A stretch of DNA of 64,000 nt from CAYLNL01 sp964385175 (GTDB lineage Bacteria > Bacteroidota > Bacteroidia > Flavobacteriales > Flavobacteriaceae), in NCBI GenBank assembly GCA_964385175.1, contig CAYLNL010000001.1:248001-312000 (forward strand), read 5' to 3'. Under the pieces are notes generated by a model, which saw only the letters and a program-made list of their open reading frames with translations, did not search any database and was not told the origin of the DNA. Shown here piece by piece: positions 17,001 through 25,581 of the stretch. Positions within the stretch are counted from its first letter, which is position 1. Each line of letters opens with the position of its first letter. Made by a program: the position numbers and the translations under genes.

Positions 17001-17848
17001 TTTCCGATGGTTTGGTGTTTCTTTTCGTAGCGGGCAGAAATTTCTAACAATATAAAAATGAGCGCCAGCAGGAGGATGCCAATGGCGGAACCTAAGGGTT
17101 TATCATTCGCCGTTCCGAAGAGGTTTTGCACGATGTTGGAGATGAACAGGGAGTTGGGGCCGCCGAGCAATACGGGAGTCAGGAAATCGCCCATGGTGAG
17201 CACCATGGCGAAGGTAGCGCCGGAGATGATGCCGGGCAGGGCTAAGGGGAGGATAATCTTGCTGAAAACGGCGAAACTGCCGGCGCCCAGGTCTTTCCCG
17301 GCTTCTATCAACGATTTGGGGATTTGCTCGAAAGCGGTGTAAACAGGGATGGCGACAAAAGGGGTGAAAATGTGGACGAGGCAGAGGATTACGGAAAAAT
17401 CGGTGTACAGGATAAAGGACAGGGGTTTTTCGATGAGCCCGATGGAAAGCAGGGCGGTGTTGATGATGCCGGACTGTCCTAAAATGGTCTTCCACGCGAA
17501 GGCGCGCACAATGTACGACATCCAGAAGGGGAGGACAATGAGGGTATAGACGAGTTGTTTGTTTTTTTTGAGTTTGAAGGAGATAAAATAGGCTAAAACA
17601 ACGCTCAGGCACACGCAAACAAAGGCTATAATGATGGAAAAACCAAAGGTTTTAAGGAGGGTTTTTATATAGATTTCCCTGGTGATGGCTTTTATATAGG
17701 AATCGAAATTGAATTCTTTGATGAGAAAGCCCAAATCGTCTGTGCGGAAAAAACTCTGGTACAGGATGTTCCCGTATGGCAGGATGAGAAAGGCGACTAA
17801 CCACAAGACCAGGGGTAGGAGCAGGAGGTATTTGGTTTTTTTTGCCAC
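16988..17848 (-). CDS. potB: Spermidine/putrescine ABC transporter permease PotB
   Basis: 286 residues, about six membrane helices beginning YLLLLPLVLWLVAFLILPY. The EAA motif appears as EAGKDLGAGSFAVFSKIILP (about 200-220). It pairs with PotC to form the membrane channel and overlaps it by 13 bases. It lies 38 bases after potD. Confidence 0.92.
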   Translation of the reverse strand: MAKKTKYLLLLPLVLWLVAFLILPYGNILYQSFFRTDDLGFLIKEFNFDSYIKAITREIYIKTLLKTFGFSIIIAFVCVCLSVVLAYFISFKLKKNKQLVYTLIVLPFWMSYIVRAFAWKTILGQSGIINTALLSIGLIEKPLSFILYTDFSVILCLVHIFTPFVAIPVYTAFEQIPKSLIEAGKDLGAGSFAVFSKIILPLALPGIISGATFAMVLTMGDFLTPVLLGGPNSLFISNIVQNLFGTANDKPLGSAIGILLLALIFILLEISARYEKKHQTIGKWSN

Positions 17849-17886
17849 GGTCGAGTCGGGTTAATCGCCTGTTCGGGATGGGAAAC

Positions 17887-18984
17887 TTAGTTGCCTTTTA
17901 CTTCGTTCCAGGTTTCTACATATTTTTTGCGGTCTTTAACGGGTTGCCAGAAGTTTAGGCGGGTAAAGTAATAATCCATATTGTTTACATACGTTAATTC
18001 CTGAACTTCCTGGGTCATGTATTGCGCCGCTTTGGGATTGGCGATACTGTAATGAATGGCGGTGGCTACTTTCGCCATGTTTTCGGGTTGGGAAATGTAG
18101 TCTAACCACAATTGGGCTAACTGCTGGTTCCGGCTTCCTTTCACAATCATGAGCCGGTCCACCCAGCCGGTGGCGCCTTCCTGGGGGATAACGGATTTTA
18201 TGTTCATGCCGGCTTTATTCAACGCCGCCGGGGTAATAGGCCAGCCTACGGCTAACAGCACTTCTTTATTTTTCATCATTTCGTCCAATTCGCCGGCAGA
18301 AACCCAGTATTTCCGGAGTTGGGGCTTCAGGGCGATGAGTTTGGCTTTTACCTGCGCCAGTTGCTCATCGGACATGTTGTAAAGAGCGCTTGCATCGGTT
18401 TTGTCGTAGCCCAGGATTTGCCCCATCAGGTAAATATTGGAAATATCGTCCCAAACCGCTACTTTTCCCTTGTATTTAGCATCCCAGAAAATGCTCCAGC
18501 TGGTAGGCTCTTCCTTAATTTCGTCTGCGTTATACACCAGGTAATCGGGTCCCCAGGTAAAAGGCATGCCATATACCTTCCCGTCTTTTTGCACGTCTTT
18601 CATGTCTTTGAAGAGAGGAGAAAAATCGTTCCATGCCGAAAGTTTGGAAATATCTAACGGCTCCACCAATCCGCCTTCCACCAATTTGGAGGCTACATCT
18701 GAGGAAGGAGACACGAGGTCGTACACCGCGCCGCCGCCGTTTTGCAGCTTGGCAATCAAATCGTCGGAACTGGTAAAGTAAGTGCCTTTTACCGTTACGC
18801 CGTATTTTTCCTCAAAACCGCTGGTAAAGGCCTTTTCGGCATAACCCTCCCAGCAGAGAATGTTGAGGGTAGAGCCTTTGAGCGCCGCCAGGTCTGTTTC
18901 TTCACCGGGGGCCGCTTCTTTCTTTTGCTTACAGGCCGTTGCCAGGAGGCTGAGCAACAAGGGATAGAGATACAATCGTTTCAT
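17887..18984 (-). CDS. potD: Polyamine-binding lipoprotein PotD
   Basis: 365 residues. The N-terminus (MKRLYLYPLLLSLLATACK) is a lipoprotein signal with Cys18 as the acylation site, so the protein is anchored in the membrane facing the periplasm. The mature part begins LNILCWEGYAEKAF, the standard PotD/PotF opening, and keeps the YDLVSPSSD and WGPDYLVYN binding regions. It is the first gene of the operon. Putrescine versus spermidine preference cannot be decided here. Confidence 0.92.
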   Translation of the reverse strand: MKRLYLYPLLLSLLATACKQKKEAAPGEETDLAALKGSTLNILCWEGYAEKAFTSGFEEKYGVTVKGTYFTSSDDLIAKLQNGGGAVYDLVSPSSDVASKLVEGGLVEPLDISKLSAWNDFSPLFKDMKDVQKDGKVYGMPFTWGPDYLVYNADEIKEEPTSWSIFWDAKYKGKVAVWDDISNIYLMGQILGYDKTDASALYNMSDEQLAQVKAKLIALKPQLRKYWVSAGELDEMMKNKEVLLAVGWPITPAALNKAGMNIKSVIPQEGATGWVDRLMIVKGSRNQQLAQLWLDYISQPENMAKVATAIHYSIANPKAAQYMTQEVQELTYVNNMDYYFTRLNFWQPVKDRKKYVETWNEVKGN

Positions 18985-19104
18985 GGTACAAATATAATTT
19001 TATGGGTTAGTAGTGTGCAAATTACCTATACAAAGGGCAATTTTTTTGGGTAAATATATAAAAAAAAGAGAACTATCCTATCAATATCATGATTTTGTTG
19101 GAGT

Positions 19105-19178
19105 TCTTCGCCTGCACAGGCGCGGCACGTGCGCTCCCGCGTGTATGCGCGCGGGGATGCGCGTCCCTGCGCGGGTGA
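19105..19178. repeat. GC-rich dyad module of the interspersed repeat family
   Basis: An alternating purine-pyrimidine, dyad-rich stretch (CACGTGCGCTCCCGCGTG and neighbours) like the core of the repeats listed below, here without the terminal arms. This is the leftmost trace of the family and marks the start of the accessory region. Confidence 0.55.
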
Positions 19179-19258
19179 AGAGTTTGGAATTTTCATTCCC
19201 ATTCCGTACTTTCGCCAAGTCGGGCGGGATATTATGGCCTGTTGTGAATAATACAGAA

Positions 19259-20146
19259 ATGAAGAAAACAACATTCGAACTGATTAATGAGTTAATAATC
19301 GCCATTTCAAAAATATTATGGCCAATTATAGTTTTAGTAATTGTCATTGTGTTTAAAAATGAAATTGCCTCTCTATTCAAAAGATTAAGAAAAGGAAAAC
19401 TGTTCGGACAAGAACTTGAACTTGATAATGAAATAAAGGAATTCGATAAAGCAACCAACAAAGCGTCTGAAAGTATAGCGGAAGATTCAAATATAACGAA
19501 AGATACAGACAAAGACACAAAACGAACTGATGAAATTTTAAAAAGCTCAATAGATGACCCGATAATCGGAATTGTTATGTTGTCTAGAGAAATTGAGAAA
19601 GAATTATTAAATATTGCTGCCTCATCTGGATTATTAAAAGATCTTCAAAATAAATCGGTTGCATACACTTTTCAAGTTTTGGTGGAAAGAAAACAACTAG
19701 CCGACTCCATTTTAAAATCAGTCAAAATATTTTGGGATTTAAGAAACAAAATAGTTCACGGCAAAGAAATAGATGATGAAAAACAAATAATACGTGTTTT
19801 AGATATTGGAATAAATCTATTGAACACTCTTAAAAATATTCCTAGGGCAAAATACATAGTTTATAAAAAAGACATTGAATTGTTCTCTGACTCAAAATGT
19901 GAAAATAAACGGACTGATGCAAAAGGAATAATACTTGAAACTATAAGTCCAGAAGGAATTCATACTTCATATAAGTTGCGACCGACGACCAAAAATTATT
20001 ATGAGGAAAAGGAGAGTGTCGCCTGGGAATGGAGTTTTGACAACAAGTGGGACAAAACTTTTTACAAAGACCCAGACACAGGAAAAATAGTAAAGGCTTT
20101 TGACAGTTCAGCTGAATTTGTTGGAAGACCAATGAAAAATTTATAA
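19259..20146 (+). CDS. Membrane-anchored HEPN-like protein, function unknown
   Basis: 295 residues from ATG 19259. An in-frame start at 19013 exists, but it runs through the GC-rich repeat and would encode low-complexity sequence. Residues about 15-33 form one membrane helix (ILWPIIVLVIVIVFK), followed by a charged cytoplasmic coil. WDLRNKIVHG carries R162-x4-H167, the HEPN motif seen in DUF4145-like proteins. The C-terminal 120 residues are not recognised. It lies alone between repeat copies, is AT-rich relative to neighbours, and was probably acquired. Confidence 0.6.
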   Translation: MKKTTFELINELIIAISKILWPIIVLVIVIVFKNEIASLFKRLRKGKLFGQELELDNEIKEFDKATNKASESIAEDSNITKDTDKDTKRTDEILKSSIDDPIIGIVMLSREIEKELLNIAASSGLLKDLQNKSVAYTFQVLVERKQLADSILKSVKIFWDLRNKIVHGKEIDDEKQIIRVLDIGINLLNTLKNIPRAKYIVYKKDIELFSDSKCENKRTDAKGIILETISPEGIHTSYKLRPTTKNYYEEKESVAWEWSFDNKWDKTFYKDPDTGKIVKAFDSSAEFVGRPMKNL

Positions 20147-20152
20147 AACCTC

Positions 20153-20475
20153 ACCCTGCTCCCCAAAGTCTCCGGCTTTGCATGATACTTTTTCCCCTCG
20201 CCGGCGCCTCGCGTGTGCCCGTGTCCGCACGCATGCAGGCGCGCTCATGCGCGGGAGCGGTTTTGGTTTTTGTTCCTAAGTTGGGAGACCCTCGCTGGTG
20301 CGAGCCTCTTGGCTCGTACCCGTTCCCCGCTCCGCAAAGTCTCCGGCTTTGCAAGATACTTTTTCCCTTCGCTGGCGCGCGTTCGTGACCCGCGCGCATA
20401 TAGGCGTGTCCGTGCGCAGGAGCGGTTTTGGTTTTTGTTCCTAAGTTGGGAGACTTTGGAGAGCGGGGGTTGTAA
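20153..20475 (+). repeat. Two tandem copies of the interspersed repeat, forward polarity
   Basis: Copy one starts with CAAAGTCTCCGGCTTTG then GATACTTTTTCCCC; after a GC-rich core come GCGGTTTTGGTTTTTGTTCC and a GGGAGAC end. Between the copies is the hairpin GCGAGCCTCTTGGCTCG. The second copy (from about 20328) repeats the same order and ends GGGAGACTTTGGAGAGCGG. It fills the gap before the VapBC-like pair. Confidence 0.85.
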
Positions 20476-20524
20476 AAGTCGCCAATTTAATCTACATTTG
20501 ACAGTAAAATTTTAGATAAAAATT

Positions 20525-20755
20525 ATGTTATCAATAGTAGGCACATATCAAAACGGTTACTTGAAGCTTGACAAGGATTACGCAACAAAAAACCCGGTAA
20601 AAGTAATTGTAACTTTTTTAGAAGATATTCAAAGCGAATCTGAAGACAGGCTGGAATTGAAAGACTTTTCATTTTCCAAAAGCCAGAAAAATCTTGAAAA
20701 TTTTAAGGGTTCATTCTCTGACACGGTAATTGAAGAAAGGCGAGCCGAGCTATGA
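20525..20755 (+). CDS. Antitoxin of a VapBC-like module
   Basis: 76 residues. It opens MLSIVGTYQNGYLKLDK, a short beta-rich start like that of small antitoxins paired with PIN toxins (DUF2281/AbrB-like types), and has an acidic C-terminus (VIEERRAEL) that would wrap the toxin. Its stop overlaps the toxin start (ATGA), the typical coupling of such modules. The exact antitoxin family is uncertain. Confidence 0.72.
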   Translation: MLSIVGTYQNGYLKLDKDYATKNPVKVIVTFLEDIQSESEDRLELKDFSFSKSQKNLENFKGSFSDTVIEERRAEL

Positions 20756-21192
20756 AAATATTTTTAGACACCTCTTCACTTTTTAAACTGTATCACCAGG
20801 AAGCAGGGACAGAAGATATTGAAAAATTATTTTTGCAAGTACCAATTACTCATATTTACGTGTCCGAAGTTACGAAAGTTGAATTTACATCAGCGGTTTG
20901 GAAGAAAGTTAGAACAAAAGAAATTACAGCAGAACAAGCCTTAATAACGTTGGAGCTATTTGAGAGCGACTTTGAAAAATACAATTTTATAACAACCAAC
21001 AGTTTAATTTTGGAACAAGCACGGAACTTGACAACAAAGTATGGAATAGAAGGTCTAAGAACTTTGGACGGTATTCAACTCTCAACTTGCATTTCATTGG
21101 CAAAACAAGTGGACACCTTTTACACGGAGGACAAACTTTTAAAAATACTACTTGAAAGAGAGGGATTGCCGACAGAACTATCCAGCCGCTAA
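20752..21192 (+). CDS. PIN-domain toxin (VapC-like ribonuclease)
   Basis: 146 residues. PIN-domain acids are visible: D6 in IFLDTSSLFKLY, an acid in VSEVTKVEF (about 43-48), D104 in LRTLDGIQLSTC, and the final FYTEDKLL (usually T-x-D). Such enzymes are Mg-dependent RNases that stop translation, held inactive by the antitoxin. It is translationally coupled to the upstream antitoxin and bordered on both sides by the interspersed repeat. Confidence 0.85.
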   Translation: MKIFLDTSSLFKLYHQEAGTEDIEKLFLQVPITHIYVSEVTKVEFTSAVWKKVRTKEITAEQALITLELFESDFEKYNFITTNSLILEQARNLTTKYGIEGLRTLDGIQLSTCISLAKQVDTFYTEDKLLKILLEREGLPTELSSR

Positions 21193-21210
21193 TATCGCCT
21201 CGCTCACCTT

Positions 21211-21345
21211 CCCTCTCCCTCCCCAAAGTCTCCGGCTTTGCACGATGCGATTCCCCTTCGCCGGCGCCGCACGTGTGCTCTCGCGCACGCGTATGCACGC
21301 AGGCACCCACACAGGGGAGGACAACGATGCAGGACGCGCGTGGAT
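21211..21345 (+). repeat. Interspersed repeat copy, forward polarity
   Basis: Starts CAAAGTCTCCGGCTTTGCAC with GATGCGATTCCCC, then CGCCGGCGCCGCACGTGTG and a GC-rich core. The right arm is missing. It lies between the VapC-like gene and the convergent end of the beta-ureidopropionase gene. The remaining 120 bases to 21464 show nothing recognisable. Confidence 0.8.
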
Positions 21346-21464
21346 GCCCGCCCGTGCGGGACTTCTCATACACCGGGTTCACTCCATTCGTTCCAGGCGA
21401 GTTGGGCGAAGCCTCCCCGGGGGAGAAAATTAATGGCGGTTGTCCGCTGGAATTTTCAATTCAA

Positions 21465-22331
21465 TTACAACTCCACCAATCTGCCATAGGTTTCGGGCCG
21501 GCGGTCTCTGAAAAACTGCCATACGGAACGCACCTCCTCTATCATGTCCAAATCGAATTCGGCTACCAGCAATTCATCTTTATCTTCTGAAGCCTGTGCA
21601 AAAATCTGCCCCCTTGGGTCAACAAAATAGGAAGAGCCGTAAAATTTCCCGAGGTTCCAGGGCTTTTCGGTTCCCACACGGTTGATGCATCCCATGAAAT
21701 ACCCGTTGGCGGCGGCATGAGCCGGCTGTTCCAGTTTCCAGAGGTATTGTGAGAGCCCGGCAACGGTAGCGGAAGGATTGTACACAATTTCGGCCCCGTT
21801 AAGCCCCAGTATGCGGGCGCCATCCGGGAAATGCCTGTCATAACAGATATACACGCCCACTTTGGCATACTTGGTTTGAAACACAGGGTAGCCAAGGTTA
21901 CCCGGCTTAAAGAAGAATTTTTCCCAGAACCCGGAGGTATGGGGAATATGATTTTTCCGGTATTTCCCGAGGTATTTTCCATCCGCATCAATAACGGCAG
22001 CCGTATTGTACAGAAATCCGGCCTGCTCCTTTTCGTACACCGGTACAATAAGTACCATTTGATACTTGCGGGCGTATTCCTGCATGCGCTCGGTAGTAGG
22101 GCCCGGTACGGGTTCTGCAGACTGGTACCATTTTGTATCCTGCCCGGGACAAAAATAGGGGGTATTGAATATTTCCTGCAAACATAGAATCTGCACCCCC
22201 TGTTCCCCTGCTTTTTCAATGTAGGGAATGTGTTTCTGGAACATCGCTTCCATAATTTCACCGATGGTTCCTTCTCCTTCGGTTTTCGGAAGACTCATTT
22301 GGATGAGTCCTGATTTGATTTTTCGCGGCAT
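21465..22331 (-). CDS. Beta-ureidopropionase / N-carbamoyl-beta-alanine amidohydrolase
   Basis: 288 residues of the nitrilase superfamily. The catalytic triad is visible: Glu in LCLQEIFNTPYF, Lys in KYRKNHIPH and Cys in GVYICYDRHFPDGAR. It hydrolyses N-carbamoyl-beta-alanine to beta-alanine, CO2 and ammonia, the last step of reductive uracil breakdown. N-carbamoylputrescine amidase is a close relative, but the adjacent dihydropyrimidinase (18 bases upstream) supports the pyrimidine role. Confidence 0.9.
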   Translation of the reverse strand: MPRKIKSGLIQMSLPKTEGEGTIGEIMEAMFQKHIPYIEKAGEQGVQILCLQEIFNTPYFCPGQDTKWYQSAEPVPGPTTERMQEYARKYQMVLIVPVYEKEQAGFLYNTAAVIDADGKYLGKYRKNHIPHTSGFWEKFFFKPGNLGYPVFQTKYAKVGVYICYDRHFPDGARILGLNGAEIVYNPSATVAGLSQYLWKLEQPAHAAANGYFMGCINRVGTEKPWNLGKFYGSSYFVDPRGQIFAQASEDKDELLVAEFDLDMIEEVRSVWQFFRDRRPETYGRLVEL

Positions 22332-22349
22332 AATTTTTTAAATTACAAA

Positions 22350-23732
22350 TTAAATTACAGCATTTATTTTATTTCTCCTGACAAAGGTGCCATAGCCTTT
22401 TTTTAGGTTCAATTTTCCATTTTCAACGGCTATTTCGCCCCGCAGTAGTACGGTTTTACACTTGCCGGTAACCTCCCATCCTTCATAGGAGGAATAATCG
22501 GCGTTCATGTGATGTGTTTTTGCCGAAAGGATATGTTTTTCCTCGGGATCAAAAATTACCAAATCGGCATCTGATCCAATACCGATGGTGCCTTTGCGGG
22601 GATACATTCCAAATATCTTTGCCGCATTGGTAGAAGTAACCTCCACGTATTTGTTCAGTGAAATTTTCCCTTTTTTCACGCCTTCGGAAAAAAGCAGTTC
22701 CATACGGTGCTCAATAGCGGGATGCCCGTTGGGGATTTTGGAAAAATCATCCATGCCCATTTTTTTCTGCTCCCATTTAAAGGGGCAATGGTCGGTGCCC
22801 ACCACCTGAACCAATCCCTGGTTTAGTCCCGCCCAGAGAGCTGCCTGGTCTTTTTTCTCCCGCAGGGGCGGGCTCATCACCCATTTGGCGCTCTCAAATC
22901 CCTTATCATACAACGAAGCATCCAAAATGAGGTATTGAATACAGGTTTCAACAAATACTTTTTGGTTCCGGAATGTCGCCTGGCGAACGGCATTTAAGGC
23001 GCCTTCGCAGGTGAGGTGTACAATATAACCCGGGCAGCCGGTATGATGCGTCATATCGGTAAAGCGCCCCGATGCTTCTGCTTCGGTAATTTCCGGTTGC
23101 GATAAGTAATGATAGAGCGGGGAAAGTTTTCCTTCCGCTTGGTGCTTTGCAATTAAATAATCGATCATATCTCCGTGGGTAGCGTGTACCGTTACCAGCC
23201 CGCCGTGCTTTTTTACTTCATTCATAAGGCCTACCATCTGGCGGTCGTCAATCATGAGAGCCCCTTTATACGCCATAAAGGTTTTGAACGAAGTAATTCC
23301 CTCTTCCTCCACCATTTTTACGATTTCCTTTTTTGTATGCTCATTGAAATCGGTTACCGCTACATGGAAAGAATAATCGGAGTAACAGTTGCCTTCGCTG
23401 CGCGACTGCCATTCTCCGAGGGCATGATACAAGGATTTTCCCTGGGTCTGCAACACAAAATCAATGACCATGGTGGTGCCTCCGAATAAGGCGGCAGCCG
23501 TTCCCGTTTCATAACTATCGCTGGAAAAAGTGCCCATAAAAGGCATGTCGAGATGCACATGGGGATCGATGCCCCCGGGAAAAACATAGTTACCCCCGGC
23601 ATCAATGGTTTGCGCCGCTTCCAGGTTCAGGTTTTTCCCGATAACAGCGATTTTCTCTTTTTCGATAAAAATATCCGATATATAATCTTCGGAAGAGGTA
23701 ATAATTCTTCCGTTTTTAATAAGAATGGACAT
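22350..23732 (-). CDS. Dihydropyrimidinase (D-hydantoinase)
   Basis: 460 residues, cyclic amidohydrolase fold. Metal ligands include GGIDPHVHLDMPF (H-x-H), the probable carbamylated Lys in SFKTFMAYKG, and later His in VHATHGDMIDY and VHLTCEG, with Asp in VGTDHCPF. It opens dihydrouracil or dihydrothymine to the N-carbamoyl amino acid. It is followed after 18 bases by beta-ureidopropionase, which takes its product. Confidence 0.92.
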   Translation of the reverse strand: MSILIKNGRIITSSEDYISDIFIEKEKIAVIGKNLNLEAAQTIDAGGNYVFPGGIDPHVHLDMPFMGTFSSDSYETGTAAALFGGTTMVIDFVLQTQGKSLYHALGEWQSRSEGNCYSDYSFHVAVTDFNEHTKKEIVKMVEEEGITSFKTFMAYKGALMIDDRQMVGLMNEVKKHGGLVTVHATHGDMIDYLIAKHQAEGKLSPLYHYLSQPEITEAEASGRFTDMTHHTGCPGYIVHLTCEGALNAVRQATFRNQKVFVETCIQYLILDASLYDKGFESAKWVMSPPLREKKDQAALWAGLNQGLVQVVGTDHCPFKWEQKKMGMDDFSKIPNGHPAIEHRMELLFSEGVKKGKISLNKYVEVTSTNAAKIFGMYPRKGTIGIGSDADLVIFDPEEKHILSAKTHHMNADYSSYEGWEVTGKCKTVLLRGEIAVENGKLNLKKGYGTFVRRNKINAVI

Positions 23733-23776
23733 GTTTTTATTGATATGGCTACAAATTTAAAATAATATACTTCACA

Positions 23777-25540
23777 TCATCCTGTTTTGTGAACTTTTTG
23801 CTGCTGCCGCATAAGCAGCCCGTAGCATACAAACGAAATCAGGAAGCCGGTAAACCAGGAAAGTGTATATAGGAAATGAATGGCATGAAGCCAATAGCCA
23901 AGAAGAGCGGACAATATCCCCGCCGTGAGGGCTATAAATGCTGCCACATTATATCCCGACCGGTACCTGTAGATACCGTTTACCCTGAACAAATCTTCTA
24001 CAGATAGGTTTTTTTTCCGGATTACATAATAGTCGCAAATTAAAATACCCAGCACAGGGCCTAATAATCCGCTGATAAAAATCAGGATTCCGCTGATTTC
24101 GTTAAGCAGCCACCAGGGGCAAATCAATATGCCGATGACGCCTGTGATATAGCCTCCTGTCTTAAAATTGATTTTTTTAGGTAACATATTTGAAAATGCA
24201 TTGGAAGGCGCAATAACATTGGCTGCAATATTGGTAGATAGGGTGGCGATAATCATAGCGAATTGCGAAAACACAACCACAGCCGGGTTCTCGAACCGGG
24301 ACAGAAGCGAAACAGGATCCCAAGGGGCATCTTCCGCTATCAGTATATCGCCAAAATTTAGTATGGCCGCGCAGGTTACAAAAACTCCAACAAATGAGTA
24401 CAAAACCATTGTTCCGGGCAAACCGATAAACTGGCCGAGTACCTGTGCCTTTTGTGAAACTGCGTAACGTGTAATATCGGCAATACTGATAGACATCGTT
24501 GCCCAGAAGCCCACCATGGCCGTTAGCCAGAGGAGGTAAATCCATACCGTATTACCTATGTTGTCTTGGACAGTCCTTATAAAATTAATATCAACCATAG
24601 CGGAATAAATGGTTTTCTGTGGTGCATGGCCTGCCTGCTGCACCTGCAACCTGAATTTTTGTTCCCCTGAAATTATTTTTTCCCGGTTTACTTTTCCTGA
24701 GAGCGTTTCATCAATTTTAACGGGTAATGTATCCTGTGGAAGCGGGAGCCAGCCGCCTGTCATCATTGAGTTGCCTACGGGAACCGTTAACCGGTAATGC
24801 GTGGCTTTCACACTGCCGTCAGCATTTTTCAAGGGATTTAACTGGAGGTAAAATGTATCTTCTGACGAATGATACGTAACCGTGGCGGATGGTTTACTAA
24901 GTTGTTTACTTTGCTCCAGAACGAGTCCGAAGGCTCCTGCCGAATACGCTCCCCATGCCAGTAAAGCAATCCCTATCAGCAGGAGGATGGGCGCAGAAAA
25001 CTCTTCGAGCCATTTGATGCTTTCCGTTCCTTTCCATATAAAAAACAGGTTAATGACCCAGAAAATTCCGAAGGCGACAAACTTGCCGATGCTCAAATCA
25101 ATAGCCCCCTGGCTGCCGGTTAATGCGTTCCAGATGGCGTACAGGGCGAGGCCTCCTATCCATGTTTGCACGCCAAACCACCCGCAGGCAACGAAGGCGC
25201 GCATGAGGGAAGCTACATGTATTCCCTTAGTGCCGAAGGCAGCTCTTCCCAAAACAGGAAACGGTACTCCGTAGCGGGCGCCGGCATGACCGTTTAGCAC
25301 CATGGGTACCGTGATAATTACATTGCCGATACAAATTATCAGCAAGGCGGCATACCAACTTAGCCCTGCTTTTATCATATAAGAAGCCAGGATGTAGGTT
25401 GGAATACAAACGGCCATGCCTACCCACAGAGCCGCGAGGTGCCAGGTGTTCCACGTGCGTTTATGGATAGGTACAGGCGCCAGGTCCTCACTGTATAACG
25501 GGGATGATCTGATATCTTCGGTGTTGACCTTGTTACTCAT
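23777..25540 (-). CDS. NCS1-family nucleobase transporter with unusual extra insertion
   Basis: 587 residues from ATG 25540 (MSNKVNTEDIRSSP); an ATG at 25591 would overlap the aminotransferase by 10 bases and is less likely. It has about 12 membrane helices and NCS1 hallmarks such as RTWNTWHLAALWVGMAVCIP, GARYGVPFPVLGRAAFG and GPVLGILICDYY. It probably imports uracil, thymine or allantoin-like compounds for the pathway around it. Residues about 220-315 form a hydrophilic, beta-rich insertion (SSEDTFYLQLNPLKNADGS onward) between helices, absent from usual family members of about 480-500 residues. Confidence 0.85.
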   Translation of the reverse strand: MSNKVNTEDIRSSPLYSEDLAPVPIHKRTWNTWHLAALWVGMAVCIPTYILASYMIKAGLSWYAALLIICIGNVIITVPMVLNGHAGARYGVPFPVLGRAAFGTKGIHVASLMRAFVACGWFGVQTWIGGLALYAIWNALTGSQGAIDLSIGKFVAFGIFWVINLFFIWKGTESIKWLEEFSAPILLLIGIALLAWGAYSAGAFGLVLEQSKQLSKPSATVTYHSSEDTFYLQLNPLKNADGSVKATHYRLTVPVGNSMMTGGWLPLPQDTLPVKIDETLSGKVNREKIISGEQKFRLQVQQAGHAPQKTIYSAMVDINFIRTVQDNIGNTVWIYLLWLTAMVGFWATMSISIADITRYAVSQKAQVLGQFIGLPGTMVLYSFVGVFVTCAAILNFGDILIAEDAPWDPVSLLSRFENPAVVVFSQFAMIIATLSTNIAANVIAPSNAFSNMLPKKINFKTGGYITGVIGILICPWWLLNEISGILIFISGLLGPVLGILICDYYVIRKKNLSVEDLFRVNGIYRYRSGYNVAAFIALTAGILSALLGYWLHAIHFLYTLSWFTGFLISFVCYGLLMRQQQKVHKTG

Positions 25541-25581
25541 AAGCTCGTTGGTATCGTTACTTTCCGGGGATGAAAATAGCG

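Noticed and set aside
19013..19258. Upstream start of the membrane-anchored HEPN protein
   Set aside because: It begins in the GC-rich repeat module and encodes an Ala/Arg-rich stretch before the natural MKKTTFELINEL start.
20151..20515. Overlapping ORFs of about 68-100 codons on both strands
   Set aside because: They lie wholly in the GC-rich repeat, encode low-complexity Arg/Ala/Gly runs, and similar frames appear in other repeat copies.
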